This document shows, in pieces, positions 16,216 to 24,955 of a DNA stretch of 64,000 nucleotides. The stretch is taken from positions 6,262,001 to 6,326,000 of the forward strand of contig NZ_CP109007.1 of the NCBI RefSeq assembly GCF_036226665.1, given 5' to 3'. Positions within the stretch are counted from its first letter, which is position 1. Every line of letters starts with the position of its first letter. The translations under genes were made by a program, and so were the position numbers. Under the pieces are notes generated by a model. It made no database searches and was not told where the DNA came from. It saw nothing but the letters and a program-made list of their open reading frames with translations. This DNA is from Streptomyces sp. NBC_00691. GTDB lineage: Bacteria; Actinomycetota; Actinomycetes; Streptomycetales; Streptomycetaceae.

Positions 16216-19200
16216 GCCGCGGACCCCTTGGACTCGACGGACCCCTCGGACCCTTCGGACTCCGCGGACCCCGCCGCCGGAGCGATCAGTTCGGCGAAGG
16301 ACGAGATCGACGCGTTCATGAAGAGGCCCTCGACCATCTCCTGCTCCATGTCCGCCTCGATGCCGAACTCCGCGCGCAGCACCGTGAGCAGACCGACCGC
16401 GTGCAGCGAGTCGCCGCCGATGTCGAAGAAGCCCTCCTCGACGCCGAAGTCGCCGTGGCCGAGCTGCTGGGACCAGAGCGCGAAGAGCCGCTCCTCGACC
16501 CGGCCGCGCGGGGCGACCCGGGTGCCGGTGGTCTCGGCGTCGTCGTTCCACGGGGTGGGCAGCGCCTTGTGGTCGATCTTCCCGTTGGTGGTCAGCGGCA
16601 GGGTCTCCAGGGTGAGGAAGCGGCTCGGCACCATGTAGCCGGGCAGGACGGCGGCCAGTGCCTCGCGCAGCTCGGCCGGGTCCGGCACGGCGCCCGCCTC
16701 GGGCACCACGTACGCCGCGATCTGCCGCTGTCCGGTACGGGCGTGGGCGGGCGCGGTGACGAGGGCGGTGCGCACCTCGGGCCGGCGCAGCAGCGCGGCC
16801 TCGATCTCGCCGAGCTCGACGCGATAGCCGTTGATCTTCACCTGGAAGTCCTCGCGGCCCAGGATCTCGATGTCGCCGCCGGGCAGGTAGCGGCCGAGGT
16901 CGCCGGTCCGGTAGATCCGCTCCCCGGTGACGGGGTGGACCGGGAACCGTTCGGCGGTGCGCCCGGGGTCGCCGAGGTAGCCCTGGGCCACGCCGACGCC
17001 GCCGATGTGGATCTCGCCGGTGACCCCGACGGGCGACGGCTCCTGCCACTGGTTGAGGACGTGCATCGTCTGGTTGGCGAGCGGCTTGCCGTACGGGATG
17101 CTCGACCACTCCGGCCGGACGGTCTCGACGGGGTGGTGGATCGACCAGATGGAGCCCTCCGTGGCGCCGCCGAGGCTGATCACCCGCATCGCCGGGAGCT
17201 TCTCGCGGATCCGGGCCGGCAGGTCGACGGGGATCCAGTCGCCGCTGAGCAGGGCGAGCCGGAGCCGGCAGCCGCGCGGCACCGCGCCGTCGCCCAGCGC
17301 GTCGATCCACATCCGCATGGGCGCGGGCACGCTGTTCCAGATGGTCACCCCGTAGCGGCCGACGAGCTGGGACCAGTGGGCGAGGTCGTTGCCGCGCGCG
17401 GGGTCGGGGACGACGACGGTGCCACCGGCGCCGAGGACACCGAAGAGGTCGTACACGGACAGGTCGAAGCCCGCCGGGGCGAGGGCCATCGTGCGGTCGT
17501 CCGGGCCGACGCCGAAGCGGCGGTTGATGTCCTGGACGGTGTTGGCGGCGCTGCGATGGGTGATCATCACGCCCTTGGGCTCGCCGGTGGAGCCCGAGGT
17601 GAAGATGACGTAGGCGAGGTCGTCGGGTCCCTGGCGGCGTCCGGGGGACCACTCCGGGCAGGCCAGGGTCTCCGGGTCCTCCGGGGTCAGGACGGTCACA
17701 CCGTCCGGCCAGGGCAGCGACGCGCGCAGTTCGGGGTCGGTCACCACGGCCCGTACCGAGCAGCGGGCGAGCAGCTTCAGGCGCCGCTCCTCGGGCAGTT
17801 CGGGGTCGATGGCCACGTACGCGGCGCCGGTGTGCAGGACGCCGAGCAGCGCGGCGAACTGGGCGGCGCCGGGCCGCATCGACACGGCGACGATCTCGTT
17901 CGGGGCCGCGCCGGGGGCGCGGAGCAGCCGGTGCGCGATCCGGTGGGCGGACTCGGTCAGCTGCCGGTACGTGGTCTCCGCGCCGGGCGTGATCACCGCG
18001 GGCGCGTCGGGGCTGCGCAGGGCCGCCTCGGCGACCAGTTCGTGCAGGAGCGCGGCCGGGATGTCCTGGGTGGTGGCGTTGGCCCGGGTGCGCTCCTCGG
18101 CCTCCGCGGCCGGCAGCGGCACGATGCCGCGGGTGGCGTCCCAGAGCGCGGGCTCGTCGACGAGGCGGTCGAGCAGCGTGGTGTACGCGGCGAACATGGC
18201 CTCCAGGATGCCGGCGGGGAACAGACCCTCGACGGCGTTCCAGTTGACCGAGAGCCGGCCGTCGAGCTCCAGGATCTGGTTCTCCAGCCAGACCTGCGGC
18301 GTACGGCTGTGGTCGTGGACCAGCGGCCCGAAGGACTCCAGACGGCCGGCGCCGGGCGCGCCGCCGCCGCCGGCCCCGAGGGTGCTGGAGAAGACCACGG
18401 GCAGCGAGGCCCGGCCGTCGTCCTTGCGGCGGGCGAGGTCGCGCAGGACCCGGATGCCGCCGTGCGGGTGCGCCAGGTCCTCCAGGAGACGCAGTTCCAG
18501 GTCACGGGCGCGTCGTCCGAAGCTCTCCTCCGGGTGGCCGCCGACGGCGAGCAGGCTCGGGTCGAGGAAGTTCCCGATGAGGTCCTCCACCCGCGGGTGC
18601 AGACCGAGCCGGTGGAACTGGGTGACGGTGAGGGTGAACTCCTGCCGTCGCGACCAGGTCCGGAGGACCTCCGCGTAGGCGGCGAGCAGCACGCCGGACG
18701 CGGTGAGGCCGTGCCGCTCGGCCGCCGCCCGCAGCGCCGCCCACCGTTCGGGGGAGAGCCGCGCCCGGTGCCGTACGAAGCGGGGGGTGCCGAGCTGCTC
18801 CGGCGCGGCGGCCAGCGGCAGTTCGGGCGCGCCCGGCAGGGAGTCGAGACGGTCCGCCCAGTAGGCGGCCGACTCCCGGCCCAGGGCGTCCCCGCGCAGC
18901 TCCTCCCGTGCGAGGACGTAGTCGCGGAACGACAGCTCGGGCGGCTCGGGCCGCCACGCCGGGTCGTCGTGACATCGACGCCACTCGTCCATGAGCCGGT
19001 ACAGCCCGCGCATGTCGAGGAACAGCAGGTCCACGGCGACATGGAGGCGCAGCCGGTCGTCGTCGAGACGGGTGGCCCGGACGTCGAGGAGTGATGTCCG
19101 GTCCAACGGCATGACCTCGCCGGTCAGTTCGGCCCGTATGCGCTCCAGCTCCGCCGTCCGCTCCGGCTCGGGCCGGCCGCGCAGGTCGGTGACACGGATG

Positions 19201-19535
19201 TCGTACGGGACGACCTCGGCCGCCGGGACGACGCGCTGGGTCTGGTCGGTCCCCGCGACCGTGCGCAGGGCCTCGTGGCGGGCGATCACGGTGCGCAGGG
19301 CCTCGGTGAGCCGGTCGGTGTCGAGAGCGGGACAGTCGAACTCCAGGTAGTACTGGCTGGAGATGCCGCCCAGTTCGAGTCCCTTGTGGCGGCCGATCAG
19401 ATACGCCTGCTGGATGTCGGTCAGCGGGAAGGGTTCGTGCCGGTGCTCCGGCCGCGGCTTGAGCTCGAGGAGCCGGTCCTCGTCCAGGCGGGGGTGACCG
19501 GCACCGCCGCGCAGCCTTGCGAAGAGATCCTCCAT
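16212..19535 (-). CDS. hlmE: NRPS: Cy-A(Cys)-PCP (HlmE-like)
   Basis: This 1,107-aa synthetase starts at ATG 19535. Residues ~35-450 are a heterocyclization-type condensation domain: FPLTDIQQAYLIGR and the Cy motif D169-LLFL-D174 in place of HHxxxDG. The adenylation domain (~520-1000) has FTSGSTGEPKGV, FDLSVYDLFG (~687), IWNSVPAP (~731), LLSGDWIP, SLGGATEGSIW and RTGDLGRYLPGG. The pocket residues I can place (D, L, Y, N, L, S, L, I, W) agree with the cysteine code. The carrier domain has the phosphopantetheine Ser in FFDIGGDSLHAV (~1041), followed by a Ser/Glu-rich tail. It should build the Cys-Cys backbone of a dithiolopyrrolone. There is no thioesterase domain, so release needs separate enzymes. 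It is the first gene of a four-gene operon. Confidence 0.92.
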   Translation of the reverse strand: MEDLFARLRGGAGHPRLDEDRLLELKPRPEHRHEPFPLTDIQQAYLIGRHKGLELGGISSQYYLEFDCPALDTDRLTEALRTVIARHEALRTVAGTDQTQRVVPAAEVVPYDIRVTDLRGRPEPERTAELERIRAELTGEVMPLDRTSLLDVRATRLDDDRLRLHVAVDLLFLDMRGLYRLMDEWRRCHDDPAWRPEPPELSFRDYVLAREELRGDALGRESAAYWADRLDSLPGAPELPLAAAPEQLGTPRFVRHRARLSPERWAALRAAAERHGLTASGVLLAAYAEVLRTWSRRQEFTLTVTQFHRLGLHPRVEDLIGNFLDPSLLAVGGHPEESFGRRARDLELRLLEDLAHPHGGIRVLRDLARRKDDGRASLPVVFSSTLGAGGGGAPGAGRLESFGPLVHDHSRTPQVWLENQILELDGRLSVNWNAVEGLFPAGILEAMFAAYTTLLDRLVDEPALWDATRGIVPLPAAEAEERTRANATTQDIPAALLHELVAEAALRSPDAPAVITPGAETTYRQLTESAHRIAHRLLRAPGAAPNEIVAVSMRPGAAQFAALLGVLHTGAAYVAIDPELPEERRLKLLARCSVRAVVTDPELRASLPWPDGVTVLTPEDPETLACPEWSPGRRQGPDDLAYVIFTSGSTGEPKGVMITHRSAANTVQDINRRFGVGPDDRTMALAPAGFDLSVYDLFGVLGAGGTVVVPDPARGNDLAHWSQLVGRYGVTIWNSVPAPMRMWIDALGDGAVPRGCRLRLALLSGDWIPVDLPARIREKLPAMRVISLGGATEGSIWSIHHPVETVRPEWSSIPYGKPLANQTMHVLNQWQEPSPVGVTGEIHIGGVGVAQGYLGDPGRTAERFPVHPVTGERIYRTGDLGRYLPGGDIEILGREDFQVKINGYRVELGEIEAALLRRPEVRTALVTAPAHARTGQRQIAAYVVPEAGAVPDPAELREALAAVLPGYMVPSRFLTLETLPLTTNGKIDHKALPTPWNDDAETTGTRVAPRGRVEERLFALWSQQLGHGDFGVEEGFFDIGGDSLHAVGLLTVLRAEFGIEADMEQEMVEGLFMNASISSFAELIAPAAGSAESEGSEGSVESKGSAA

Positions 19536-19637
19536 CGTCGTCCGTCCCTTTTCCTCGGATGCCCTGCCGGGCTTTCGGATGCCGTGCCGGGGTCCTCGCA
19601 CGCCCTGCCGGGCTTTCGAATTCCCTTGCGGGAAGCG

Positions 19638-19695
19638 ACGTTAGGCAGGGGGCCAAAGGGTCTCAATACGGTGGGACCGTAGGGACGACCGAAGG
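19638..19695 (-). promoter_or_regulatory. Motif A promoter, copy 1 (NRPS operon)
   Basis: On the complement, an ATTGAG -35-like box (19662-19667) and TAACGT -10 (19638-19643) are 18 bp apart. The -35 overlaps a ~34-bp element at 19662-19695 on the plus strand: CTCAATACGG, the palindrome ACGGT-GGG-ACCGT, and direct repeats ACCGTAG and ACCGAAG 12 bp apart. The element recurs at 26698 and 29630. It lies between the divergent hlmE- and hlmF-type genes and may serve both. Confidence 0.75.
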
Positions 19696-19799
19696 ATTTC
19701 GGTGCCGCTGGACCGCTGCTGGACCGGCCCTGGATCCGCTCTGGAGTGCCCTGCCGTACCTCTTGACCTGCGGTGGGACGGCGGCGACATCATCGGCCC

Positions 19800-20393
19800 A
19801 TGGGAATTCGAAACTCCCCGGAGTCGACCGGGAAACGCATACTCATCGGTGCCACCGGGTCCATCGCGGTGACCGGACTTCCGGCGTATGTCGCGGCGAT
19901 GCGCCGGCAGATCGAGGGCAGCACGTTCACCGTTCTGATGACCCACACGGCGACCTCCTTCCTTTCCCCGGAGAGCGTCGCGCTCTTCGCCGAAAGGGTG
20001 GTGAGCGGGGAATCCCCGGCGGACTGGCCGACCGACAAGCCCTCCCGGCTCGCCGCCGACCACGACATCCTCGCGGTGCTGCCGGCCACCGCCCACACGC
20101 TCGCGTCGGCCGCCGCCGGCGCCGCGCCCAACCGGCTGCTGACGGTCGCGCTGTCGGTGGACTACCCGGTGATCCACTTCCCGGTGATGGGCGCCAGGAT
20201 GTGGCACAAGCCGGCCGTGCGGCGGAACATCGCGCGGATCCGTGAGGACGGCGGTCTCGTCAACGAGCCGGAGTGGCACGACGGGTTCGACCCGACCACG
20301 GGAACGGTCAGCCGGCACCCGGCCCTGCCCGCGCCGGAGGCCGTGGCCACGGTGATCGAGGACCTGCTGGCCAAGCGGCGGCCGTCGTCCTGA
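19800..20393 (+). CDS. hlmF: Cysteine-decarboxylase-like flavoprotein (HlmF-like, HFCD family)
   Basis: This 197-aa protein of the PPC-decarboxylase/EpiD fold has an N-terminal flavin-binding stretch (KRILIGATGSIAVTGLPAYV), a mid-domain FMN/His region (THTATSFLSPESVALF) and the family-type block MGARMWHKPAVRRNIARI, which resembles PXMNxxMW. In this family FMN oxidatively decarboxylates C-terminal cysteine to an ene-thiol, which fits formation of the ene-dithiol. A LanD role is unlikely because no precursor peptide or lanthionine synthetase is visible. The start is ATG 19800; no strong Shine-Dalgarno is seen. It is transcribed divergently from the NRPS. Confidence 0.85.
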   Translation: MGIRNSPESTGKRILIGATGSIAVTGLPAYVAAMRRQIEGSTFTVLMTHTATSFLSPESVALFAERVVSGESPADWPTDKPSRLAADHDILAVLPATAHTLASAAAGAAPNRLLTVALSVDYPVIHFPVMGARMWHKPAVRRNIARIREDGGLVNEPEWHDGFDPTTGTVSRHPALPAPEAVATVIEDLLAKRRPSS

Positions 20394-20409
20394 CGGCGTT
20401 CCGTCCCGC

Positions 20410-20445
20410 ACGAGGGCGGCCCGCCGGCCGCGCGGCCGCCCTCGT
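20410..20445. terminator. 12-bp hairpin terminator after hlmF
   Basis: Arms 20410-20421 and 20434-20445 are exact reverse complements around a 12-nt GC-rich loop, 17 bp after the stop. It lies between convergent genes. Confidence 0.65.
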
Positions 20446-20468
20446 CCCGACCGCCTCCCGTCACGCGT

Positions 20469-20497
20469 GAGGGCCCCGCCGGATCGGCGGGGCCCTC
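20469..20497. terminator. Second 12-bp hairpin terminator
   Basis: Arms GAGGGCCCCGCC and GGCGGGGCCCTC flank the loop GGATC. It is placed 34 bp beyond the Rid gene's stop, and can serve the minus-strand operon and back up the first hairpin. Confidence 0.65.
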
Positions 20498-20530
20498 GTG
20501 CGTGCGTCGTGCGGGACGGTCCGGGAGCGG

Positions 20531-20938
20531 TTACTCCGCGATCGCCGTGGCCTCGATCTCGATCAGGAAGTCGGGTTCGGCGAGGGTGGTGACCCCGACG
20601 AGCGTGGTCGGCCGGACGATGTCGGCACCGATCTTGGCGGCCGCGCGCTCGGCGCCCGCCGTGATCGCGTCCCACTTGTCCAGCGACCAGTCCACCGCGT
20701 AGATGGTCAGCTTCACCACGTCGTCGAAGGTGGCGCCGGCCGCCGCGAGACCGGTGGCGATGTTGAGGTAGACCTGCTCGGTCTGCGCCGCCAGGTCGCC
20801 CATGCCGACCGGCTCGCCGTCGGCGGTGCGCGGGGTCTGGCCGCTCAGGAAGATGACGCGGCTTCCGGTGCCGACCGCCAGCTGCCGCCAGCCGTAGGGC
20901 TTGGTGAGTCCGGGCGGGTCGATGTTCTCGACGGCCAT
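20531..20938 (-). CDS. Rid (YjgF/RidA) family enamine/imine deaminase
   Basis: This 135-aa protein has the full YjgF/RidA fold: a beta-rich N-terminus (VFLSGQTP-like IFLSGQTPRTADGEPV), TEQVYLNIATGLAAAG, and the C-terminal R-P-T-T-L-V-G-V block with IEIEATAIAE, where the family Arg and Glu bind and hydrolyse reactive imines. It follows a ThiO-like FAD oxidase whose reaction would release imines, so the pair probably works together. It is the last gene of the minus-strand operon that starts at the SARP or at the internal motif B site. It could also be a tailoring hydrolase on the pathway. Confidence 0.85.
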   Translation of the reverse strand: MAVENIDPPGLTKPYGWRQLAVGTGSRVIFLSGQTPRTADGEPVGMGDLAAQTEQVYLNIATGLAAAGATFDDVVKLTIYAVDWSLDKWDAITAGAERAAAKIGADIVRPTTLVGVTTLAEPDFLIEIEATAIAE

Positions 20939-20994
20939 GGGGTGTCCCTTCTGGAGGTAGGGGTGCGGGGTGAGGGCCTGGGGCGACGGGGCGG

Positions 20995-22458
20995 TCAGCG
21001 GTGTTCGCGGCAGGTGGCGTAGTACTTGCGCAGCAGGCTGACCAGCTCCGGGTCGAAGCGGGAGGCGAAGAGCAGCTCGGCCGGCGGGGTGAACTCGGGA
21101 TCGAGCTCGTCGGCCCAGGCGAGGGTGGCCGGGCGCAGGTCCATCTCGATCCACTGGTGCCACTCGACGGGGATCGTCCAGTCCTGCTCGTACCCGATTC
21201 CCATCTGGTGGTCGATGAGGAGGTCGACGATCTCCTCGCGCGTCCCGGTGCGGTACGGCTGTCGCAGCGGTGCGAAGCGGTCCAGGTCGGCCCGCGGCTC
21301 CTCGCCGAGGATGCGGGCGGCGAAGTCCTGGGCGAGCAGCGGCGACAGGTGCAGTCCGTCGCGGTAGGTGCCGGTCATGATCGTCAGGCCCTGCATGCCG
21401 CCGTCGCCGAGCAGCGGGAAGCCGTCCATGGAGACCGGGCGGTTGCCGACCTGGACCTTGGTGACCTCGCTGTTCCAGAGGTTGCGGCGGACCTGGCGGT
21501 GGGCGCACTGGAGCAGGAAGACCAGGTCGCGCATCTCGGCGGTGTCGCGCGGCTCGACGGCGATGACGTTGGTGGCGCCGACGTAGACGTGGCCGTCGCC
21601 GCGGGGCACGACGTGCAGGCCGCAGGCGAAGGAGCGGTTCGGCGTACGGATGACGCTGTCCGGGCTCGTACCGTCCTGCGTCTTGATCAGCGAGGAGACC
21701 CCGTAGCCGCTGACCAGGCGCGGGATGCGCGGGCCGACGGGCAGGCTGTCCAGGAGTTCCTGGGTGCGGGCCCCGGCGGCCAGGGTGATGTGGTCGGCGG
21801 AGACCGTGCGGCCGGAGGCGAGCACGACTCCGGTGACCCGCTCGCCCCGGTACTCGACCCGCGTGGCGAACTCGGGGACGAGGGTGACGCCGGCCCGTAC
21901 GGCGGCCGATTCGAGCCGTTCCAGGAGGGCGGCCGCGTTGACCGCGTGCTCGCCGGGTATGTGGAAGGCCTTCAGCGGGCGGGAGATGGGCTCGGCGTCC
22001 ACCCAGTCGAGGTCGGCGGGCTCCACGTCCTCGAACGGCTCGTCGTAGTGGGTGAGTTCGGCGCGGATGGCGTTGTAGTTGGCGTCGTCGATCTCGGCGG
22101 TGCCGATGGTGTTCAGGACGACGGTGGTGCCCTGGGCGGTCTTGACCGGCGAGCCCTCCGTCTGCTCCTCCAGCTCGTCGATCCACGGTCCCCACATCTC
22201 GGTCGCCTTGATGCCGAGTTCGAGTTTGTGGCGGCCGTGCTCGGTGGCCAGCAGAGAGGTGGTGACCTCGCCGAAACAGCCGAGCATGGCGCCGGCCGCG
22301 GCCGATCCCGCCCAGGGGCGGTGGGGTTGGCCGAGCACGGCGACCCGCTGCCCGCGTCGTGCCAGGACCCAGGCGAGCGACAGTCCCAGGACTCCGTTTC
22401 CGGCGATGACGGTGTCGTAGCCGGTACCGTCCGCGTCTGCGTTCCTGTTGGCGTTCAT
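20995..22458 (-). CDS. FAD-dependent amine/amino-acid oxidase (ThiO/DAO family)
   Basis: This 487-aa protein starts at ATG 22458 with GGGAGA upstream. Its N-terminus has a Rossmann FAD site (YDTVIAGNGVLGLSLAWVLA) and its C-terminal region the DAO-family segment (VGNRPVSMDGFPLLGDGG, then MTGTYRDGLHLSPLLA). It resembles glycine/D-amino-acid oxidases of the ThiO type but carries ~100 extra C-terminal residues with no motif that I recognise. It should oxidise a C-N bond of a substrate to the imine with O2. Classic holomycin clusters, as I know them, are not described with this gene, so it may make the product of this locus distinct. The adjacent Rid protein is its likely partner. Confidence 0.82.
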   Translation of the reverse strand: MNANRNADADGTGYDTVIAGNGVLGLSLAWVLARRGQRVAVLGQPHRPWAGSAAAGAMLGCFGEVTTSLLATEHGRHKLELGIKATEMWGPWIDELEEQTEGSPVKTAQGTTVVLNTIGTAEIDDANYNAIRAELTHYDEPFEDVEPADLDWVDAEPISRPLKAFHIPGEHAVNAAALLERLESAAVRAGVTLVPEFATRVEYRGERVTGVVLASGRTVSADHITLAAGARTQELLDSLPVGPRIPRLVSGYGVSSLIKTQDGTSPDSVIRTPNRSFACGLHVVPRGDGHVYVGATNVIAVEPRDTAEMRDLVFLLQCAHRQVRRNLWNSEVTKVQVGNRPVSMDGFPLLGDGGMQGLTIMTGTYRDGLHLSPLLAQDFAARILGEEPRADLDRFAPLRQPYRTGTREEIVDLLIDHQMGIGYEQDWTIPVEWHQWIEMDLRPATLAWADELDPEFTPPAELLFASRFDPELVSLLRKYYATCREHR

Positions 22459-22583
22459 CAATGTCCAATCTCCCGGGGCGTCGTCAGGTCGCCCCGATGG
22501 GTGTGGGTGGGTCGATGGCGTCGGAACTGCTGGTGCGTGTGGTGCGTGTGGGGCCTTGGCGCGGGGAGGGCGCGTGGGGAGGG

Positions 22584-23333
22584 TCAGCGGAGCCGGAACT
22601 CGTAGAGCGTGAAGTCCATGTGGACGATGCCGCGTTCGTCGGTGTGCGCCTTGACCACGGGGGAGTCGCCGAACTCGGCGGCGGGCAGCTCGACGGACTC
22701 GGTACGGAGCCGCTTGCCCTCGAATCCGGCCTCGTCGGCGGCGCGCAGCATCTTGAACGGGTTGCCCATGGCCTCGCTGGTGCCCAGGTAGACGCGGCCG
22801 TCGGCGGCCAGATGGCGCACCACGTCGCGGAAGAACCGGTTCACCAGGCCGTACCCGGGGTCGAAGACCGCGCGCTCGATGTGCCCGGCGTACGGGCGGT
22901 CGGCGGGCGCCTCGATGAACGGGGTGTTCCAGAACACCGTGTCGAGCTGCTCGTCGGGGTCGAGGGCGTCGAAGAGATCGCTGGTCAGCGCGGTGAAGCG
23001 GTCGGACACCCCGTGCCGCTCCGCGTTGCGCCGGGCGTTCAGCACGGCGGCCGGGTTGATGTCGGTGGCGAGCACCCGCTCCGCCCCGTGCTGCGCGGCG
23101 AGGACGGCGGCGATGCCGGCGCCGCAGCCCAGCTCCAGGAAGCGGTCGCCCCGCTCGTACGGCACCCAGGAGGCGAACAGGCCGGGGCCGGGATCCGTGT
23201 AGGGCGGGAACACCTCGGGCAGCAGGTCCCATTCCCTGCCGAGCAGCGAGAACGTCGACTGCGTGGGTCGGTCGGGGCTCTGGATCTGTGACACGACCCA
23301 GGTGCCGAGTTCGTAGCCCAGCTCGTTGTCCAT
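22584..23333 (-). CDS. Class I SAM-dependent methyltransferase
   Basis: This 249-aa protein has the Shine-Dalgarno AGGGAGGA. Motif I is FLELGCGAGIAAVLAAQHG and the acidic loop is ATDINPAAVLNARR. Motif IV is FWNTPFIEA, a variant of the NPPY type found in N-methyltransferases such as HemK/PrmC-like enzymes. It would transfer a methyl group to a nitrogen of a small molecule or protein. N-methylation of the lactam is a known dithiolopyrrolone decoration (thiolutin, aureothricin), so this is the best candidate for that step. It sits between the FAD oxidase and the exporter in one operon. Confidence 0.75.
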   Translation of the reverse strand: MDNELGYELGTWVVSQIQSPDRPTQSTFSLLGREWDLLPEVFPPYTDPGPGLFASWVPYERGDRFLELGCGAGIAAVLAAQHGAERVLATDINPAAVLNARRNAERHGVSDRFTALTSDLFDALDPDEQLDTVFWNTPFIEAPADRPYAGHIERAVFDPGYGLVNRFFRDVVRHLAADGRVYLGTSEAMGNPFKMLRAADEAGFEGKRLRTESVELPAAEFGDSPVVKAHTDERGIVHMDFTLYEFRLR

Positions 23334-23418
23334 GAGGTCCTCCCTGTGGGGGAGCCGGCGGAGAGTTCCGGGGGGACGGAGCTCTCCGCGGCTACCGGTG
23401 ATGTGTCATGACGGTGGA

Positions 23419-24693
23419 TCAGTTGTCCGCGACCGCCGGGGCGCCGCCGGTGACGGTCGGGCTCGTCGCGTTCGCGGGCGCGGCGTCGCGGGCGGCCCGG
23501 TTGCGGGCCATCGTGCGCTCGACCAGGACGACCGGGATGGTGAGGACGGCCAGTCCCGCACCCAGCCACGGGATCGAGGTGAGACCGGCACCGGCGCCGA
23601 GCGCCACGCCCGCGAGGACGGGCACCACGCTGATGCCGAGCTGGAACATGGAGACGGCGGTGGCACCGGCGAGCGTCGGCGCGCCCGACGCCACGGTGAA
23701 CACCCGTCCGTAGACCGCCGGGTTGAGGACGAAGCCGGCGACGCCCAGGAGCAGCACCAGGGGGACGACCGCCACCGCGTAGTCGGCGAGGAGCGCGAGC
23801 AGGACGGAGCAGACCAGGATTCCGCCGGCCCCGATGAGCAGGGCGTGGTGCGGGCGCCCGTCGGCGATCCGGCCGCCGATGGAGAGGCCGATGAAGGCCC
23901 CGACGCCGAAGAGGACGAGGATGGCCGGCACCCACACGGAGTCGACGCCGGTGACGTCGGTGAGGAAGGCCGCGAGGTAGTTGTACGAGATCATGTACGC
24001 GGCGGTGCTGAGCAGCGTCGCGGCGTACACCACCCACAGCTGCGGCTGGCGCATCGTCCGCAGCTCGCGCTTCACGCTCGGCTCCTGCGCCGCCTTGGTG
24101 GCGGGCACGGCGACGATCGTGGCGACCGCGCTCAGCACGGTGAGCGCGACGACCGCCCAGAAGCCGCCCTGCCAGCCCGTGAAGTGGCTGAGGAAGGCGC
24201 CGGCCGGGCCGCCCGCGACCATCGCGATGCTGAGGCCGCTGACCACCACGCCGGAGGCGCGGGCGGTGCGGTCGGGGGTGACGAGGGAGATCGCCGTGAC
24301 CGCCGCGACAGCCCAGAACCCTGCGTACGCCAGGCCGATCAGGAATCGGGTGACGAGCAGGACGGTGAAGTCGTCGGTCAGCAGACCGACGGCCACTCCG
24401 GCGGCGAACACGGCCTGCGAGATCACCAGGGTCGTACGGCGCGGCCAGCGCAGCGTCAGCACCGCGAGCGGCGGGCCGCCGATCACCACGCCGATGGCGA
24501 AGGCCGAGATGAGAGCGCCGGCGGAGGACAGCGAGATGTCGAGGTCGTCGGCGATGTCCGGGAGGACACCGGCGAGCAGGAACTCGGCGCTGCCCATCGC
24601 GAACAGGCTGAACGCGAGCAGATAGACGGCGAGCGGCAGCCTGCCGTTGGCCTTCGGGGCGGCGGCTTCCTGGGGTTCGGTCTGGACGCTCAT
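23419..24693 (-). CDS. hlmH: MFS drug exporter (HlmH-like)
   Basis: This 424-aa major facilitator of the DHA1 type has about 12 hydrophobic segments, starting with LPLAVYLLAFSLFAMGSAEF, and the loop 2-3 motif (LAVLTLRWPRRTTLVISQ). It should pump the antibiotic out by proton antiport and give self-resistance. Its ATG overlaps the stop of a 44-codon leader ORF (TGA/ATG). A motif B operator lies ~260 bp upstream, shared with the dithiol oxidase and the second methyltransferase. The start ATG 24693 is chosen for the MSVQTEP N-terminus and the GGGAGGTGG upstream. Confidence 0.88.
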   Translation of the reverse strand: MSVQTEPQEAAAPKANGRLPLAVYLLAFSLFAMGSAEFLLAGVLPDIADDLDISLSSAGALISAFAIGVVIGGPPLAVLTLRWPRRTTLVISQAVFAAGVAVGLLTDDFTVLLVTRFLIGLAYAGFWAVAAVTAISLVTPDRTARASGVVVSGLSIAMVAGGPAGAFLSHFTGWQGGFWAVVALTVLSAVATIVAVPATKAAQEPSVKRELRTMRQPQLWVVYAATLLSTAAYMISYNYLAAFLTDVTGVDSVWVPAILVLFGVGAFIGLSIGGRIADGRPHHALLIGAGGILVCSVLLALLADYAVAVVPLVLLLGVAGFVLNPAVYGRVFTVASGAPTLAGATAVSMFQLGISVVPVLAGVALGAGAGLTSIPWLGAGLAVLTIPVVLVERTMARNRAARDAAPANATSPTVTGGAPAVADN

Positions 24694-24824
24694 CGGTGGC
24701 CACCTCCCGGCTGCGTGACGGCGAGGAACGGGTTCGGGGTGACGGGCGGGACGGCGGTGGGGCACGGGGTGGCGGCGGGGCGCGGGGGGACGCGTCGCAC
24801 AGCCCCGGGGGTGGCCAAACGCAT
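24690..24824 (-). CDS. 44-aa leader ORF coupled to the exporter
   Basis: The ATG at 24824 has a strong GAGGAG 7 nt upstream. The 44 codons encode a Pro/Ala-rich peptide (MRLATPGAVRRVPPRPAATP ... TQPGGGHR) and end on a TGA that overlaps the exporter start. This layout suggests translational coupling or a regulatory leader peptide, not a folded protein. No attenuator hairpin was traced with confidence. It could be fortuitous, but Shine-Dalgarno, start and overlap together argue otherwise. Confidence 0.45.
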   Translation of the reverse strand: MRLATPGAVRRVPPRPAATPCPTAVPPVTPNPFLAVTQPGGGHR

Positions 24825-24955
24825 GAGCGGACTCCTCGTCGTGACGGTTCGGGCATACGGATCAGGGCGGGTGCGCGCCGGTCTGCCGGCCTCGGCGGTC
24901 CGCCGGATCGTGGTGATCACCAGTGCCGCCCATGCTGGAACCGGGGTCCGCGGAC

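Noticed and set aside
16401..19094. 897-codon plus-strand open frame
   Set aside because: It is exactly antisense to the NRPS, whose motifs are unmistakable; GC-rich third positions create such shadows.
19662..19695. Motif A as a classic SARP heptamer site
   Set aside because: SARP repeats are normally 11 bp apart and 8 bp from the -10; here the spacing is 12 bp and the site overlaps the -35, so the binding protein is left open.
19800..20393. LanD-type decarboxylase of a lanthipeptide cluster
   Set aside because: There is no precursor peptide, LanB/C/M or peptidase nearby; the NRPS and flavoenzyme context fits HlmF.
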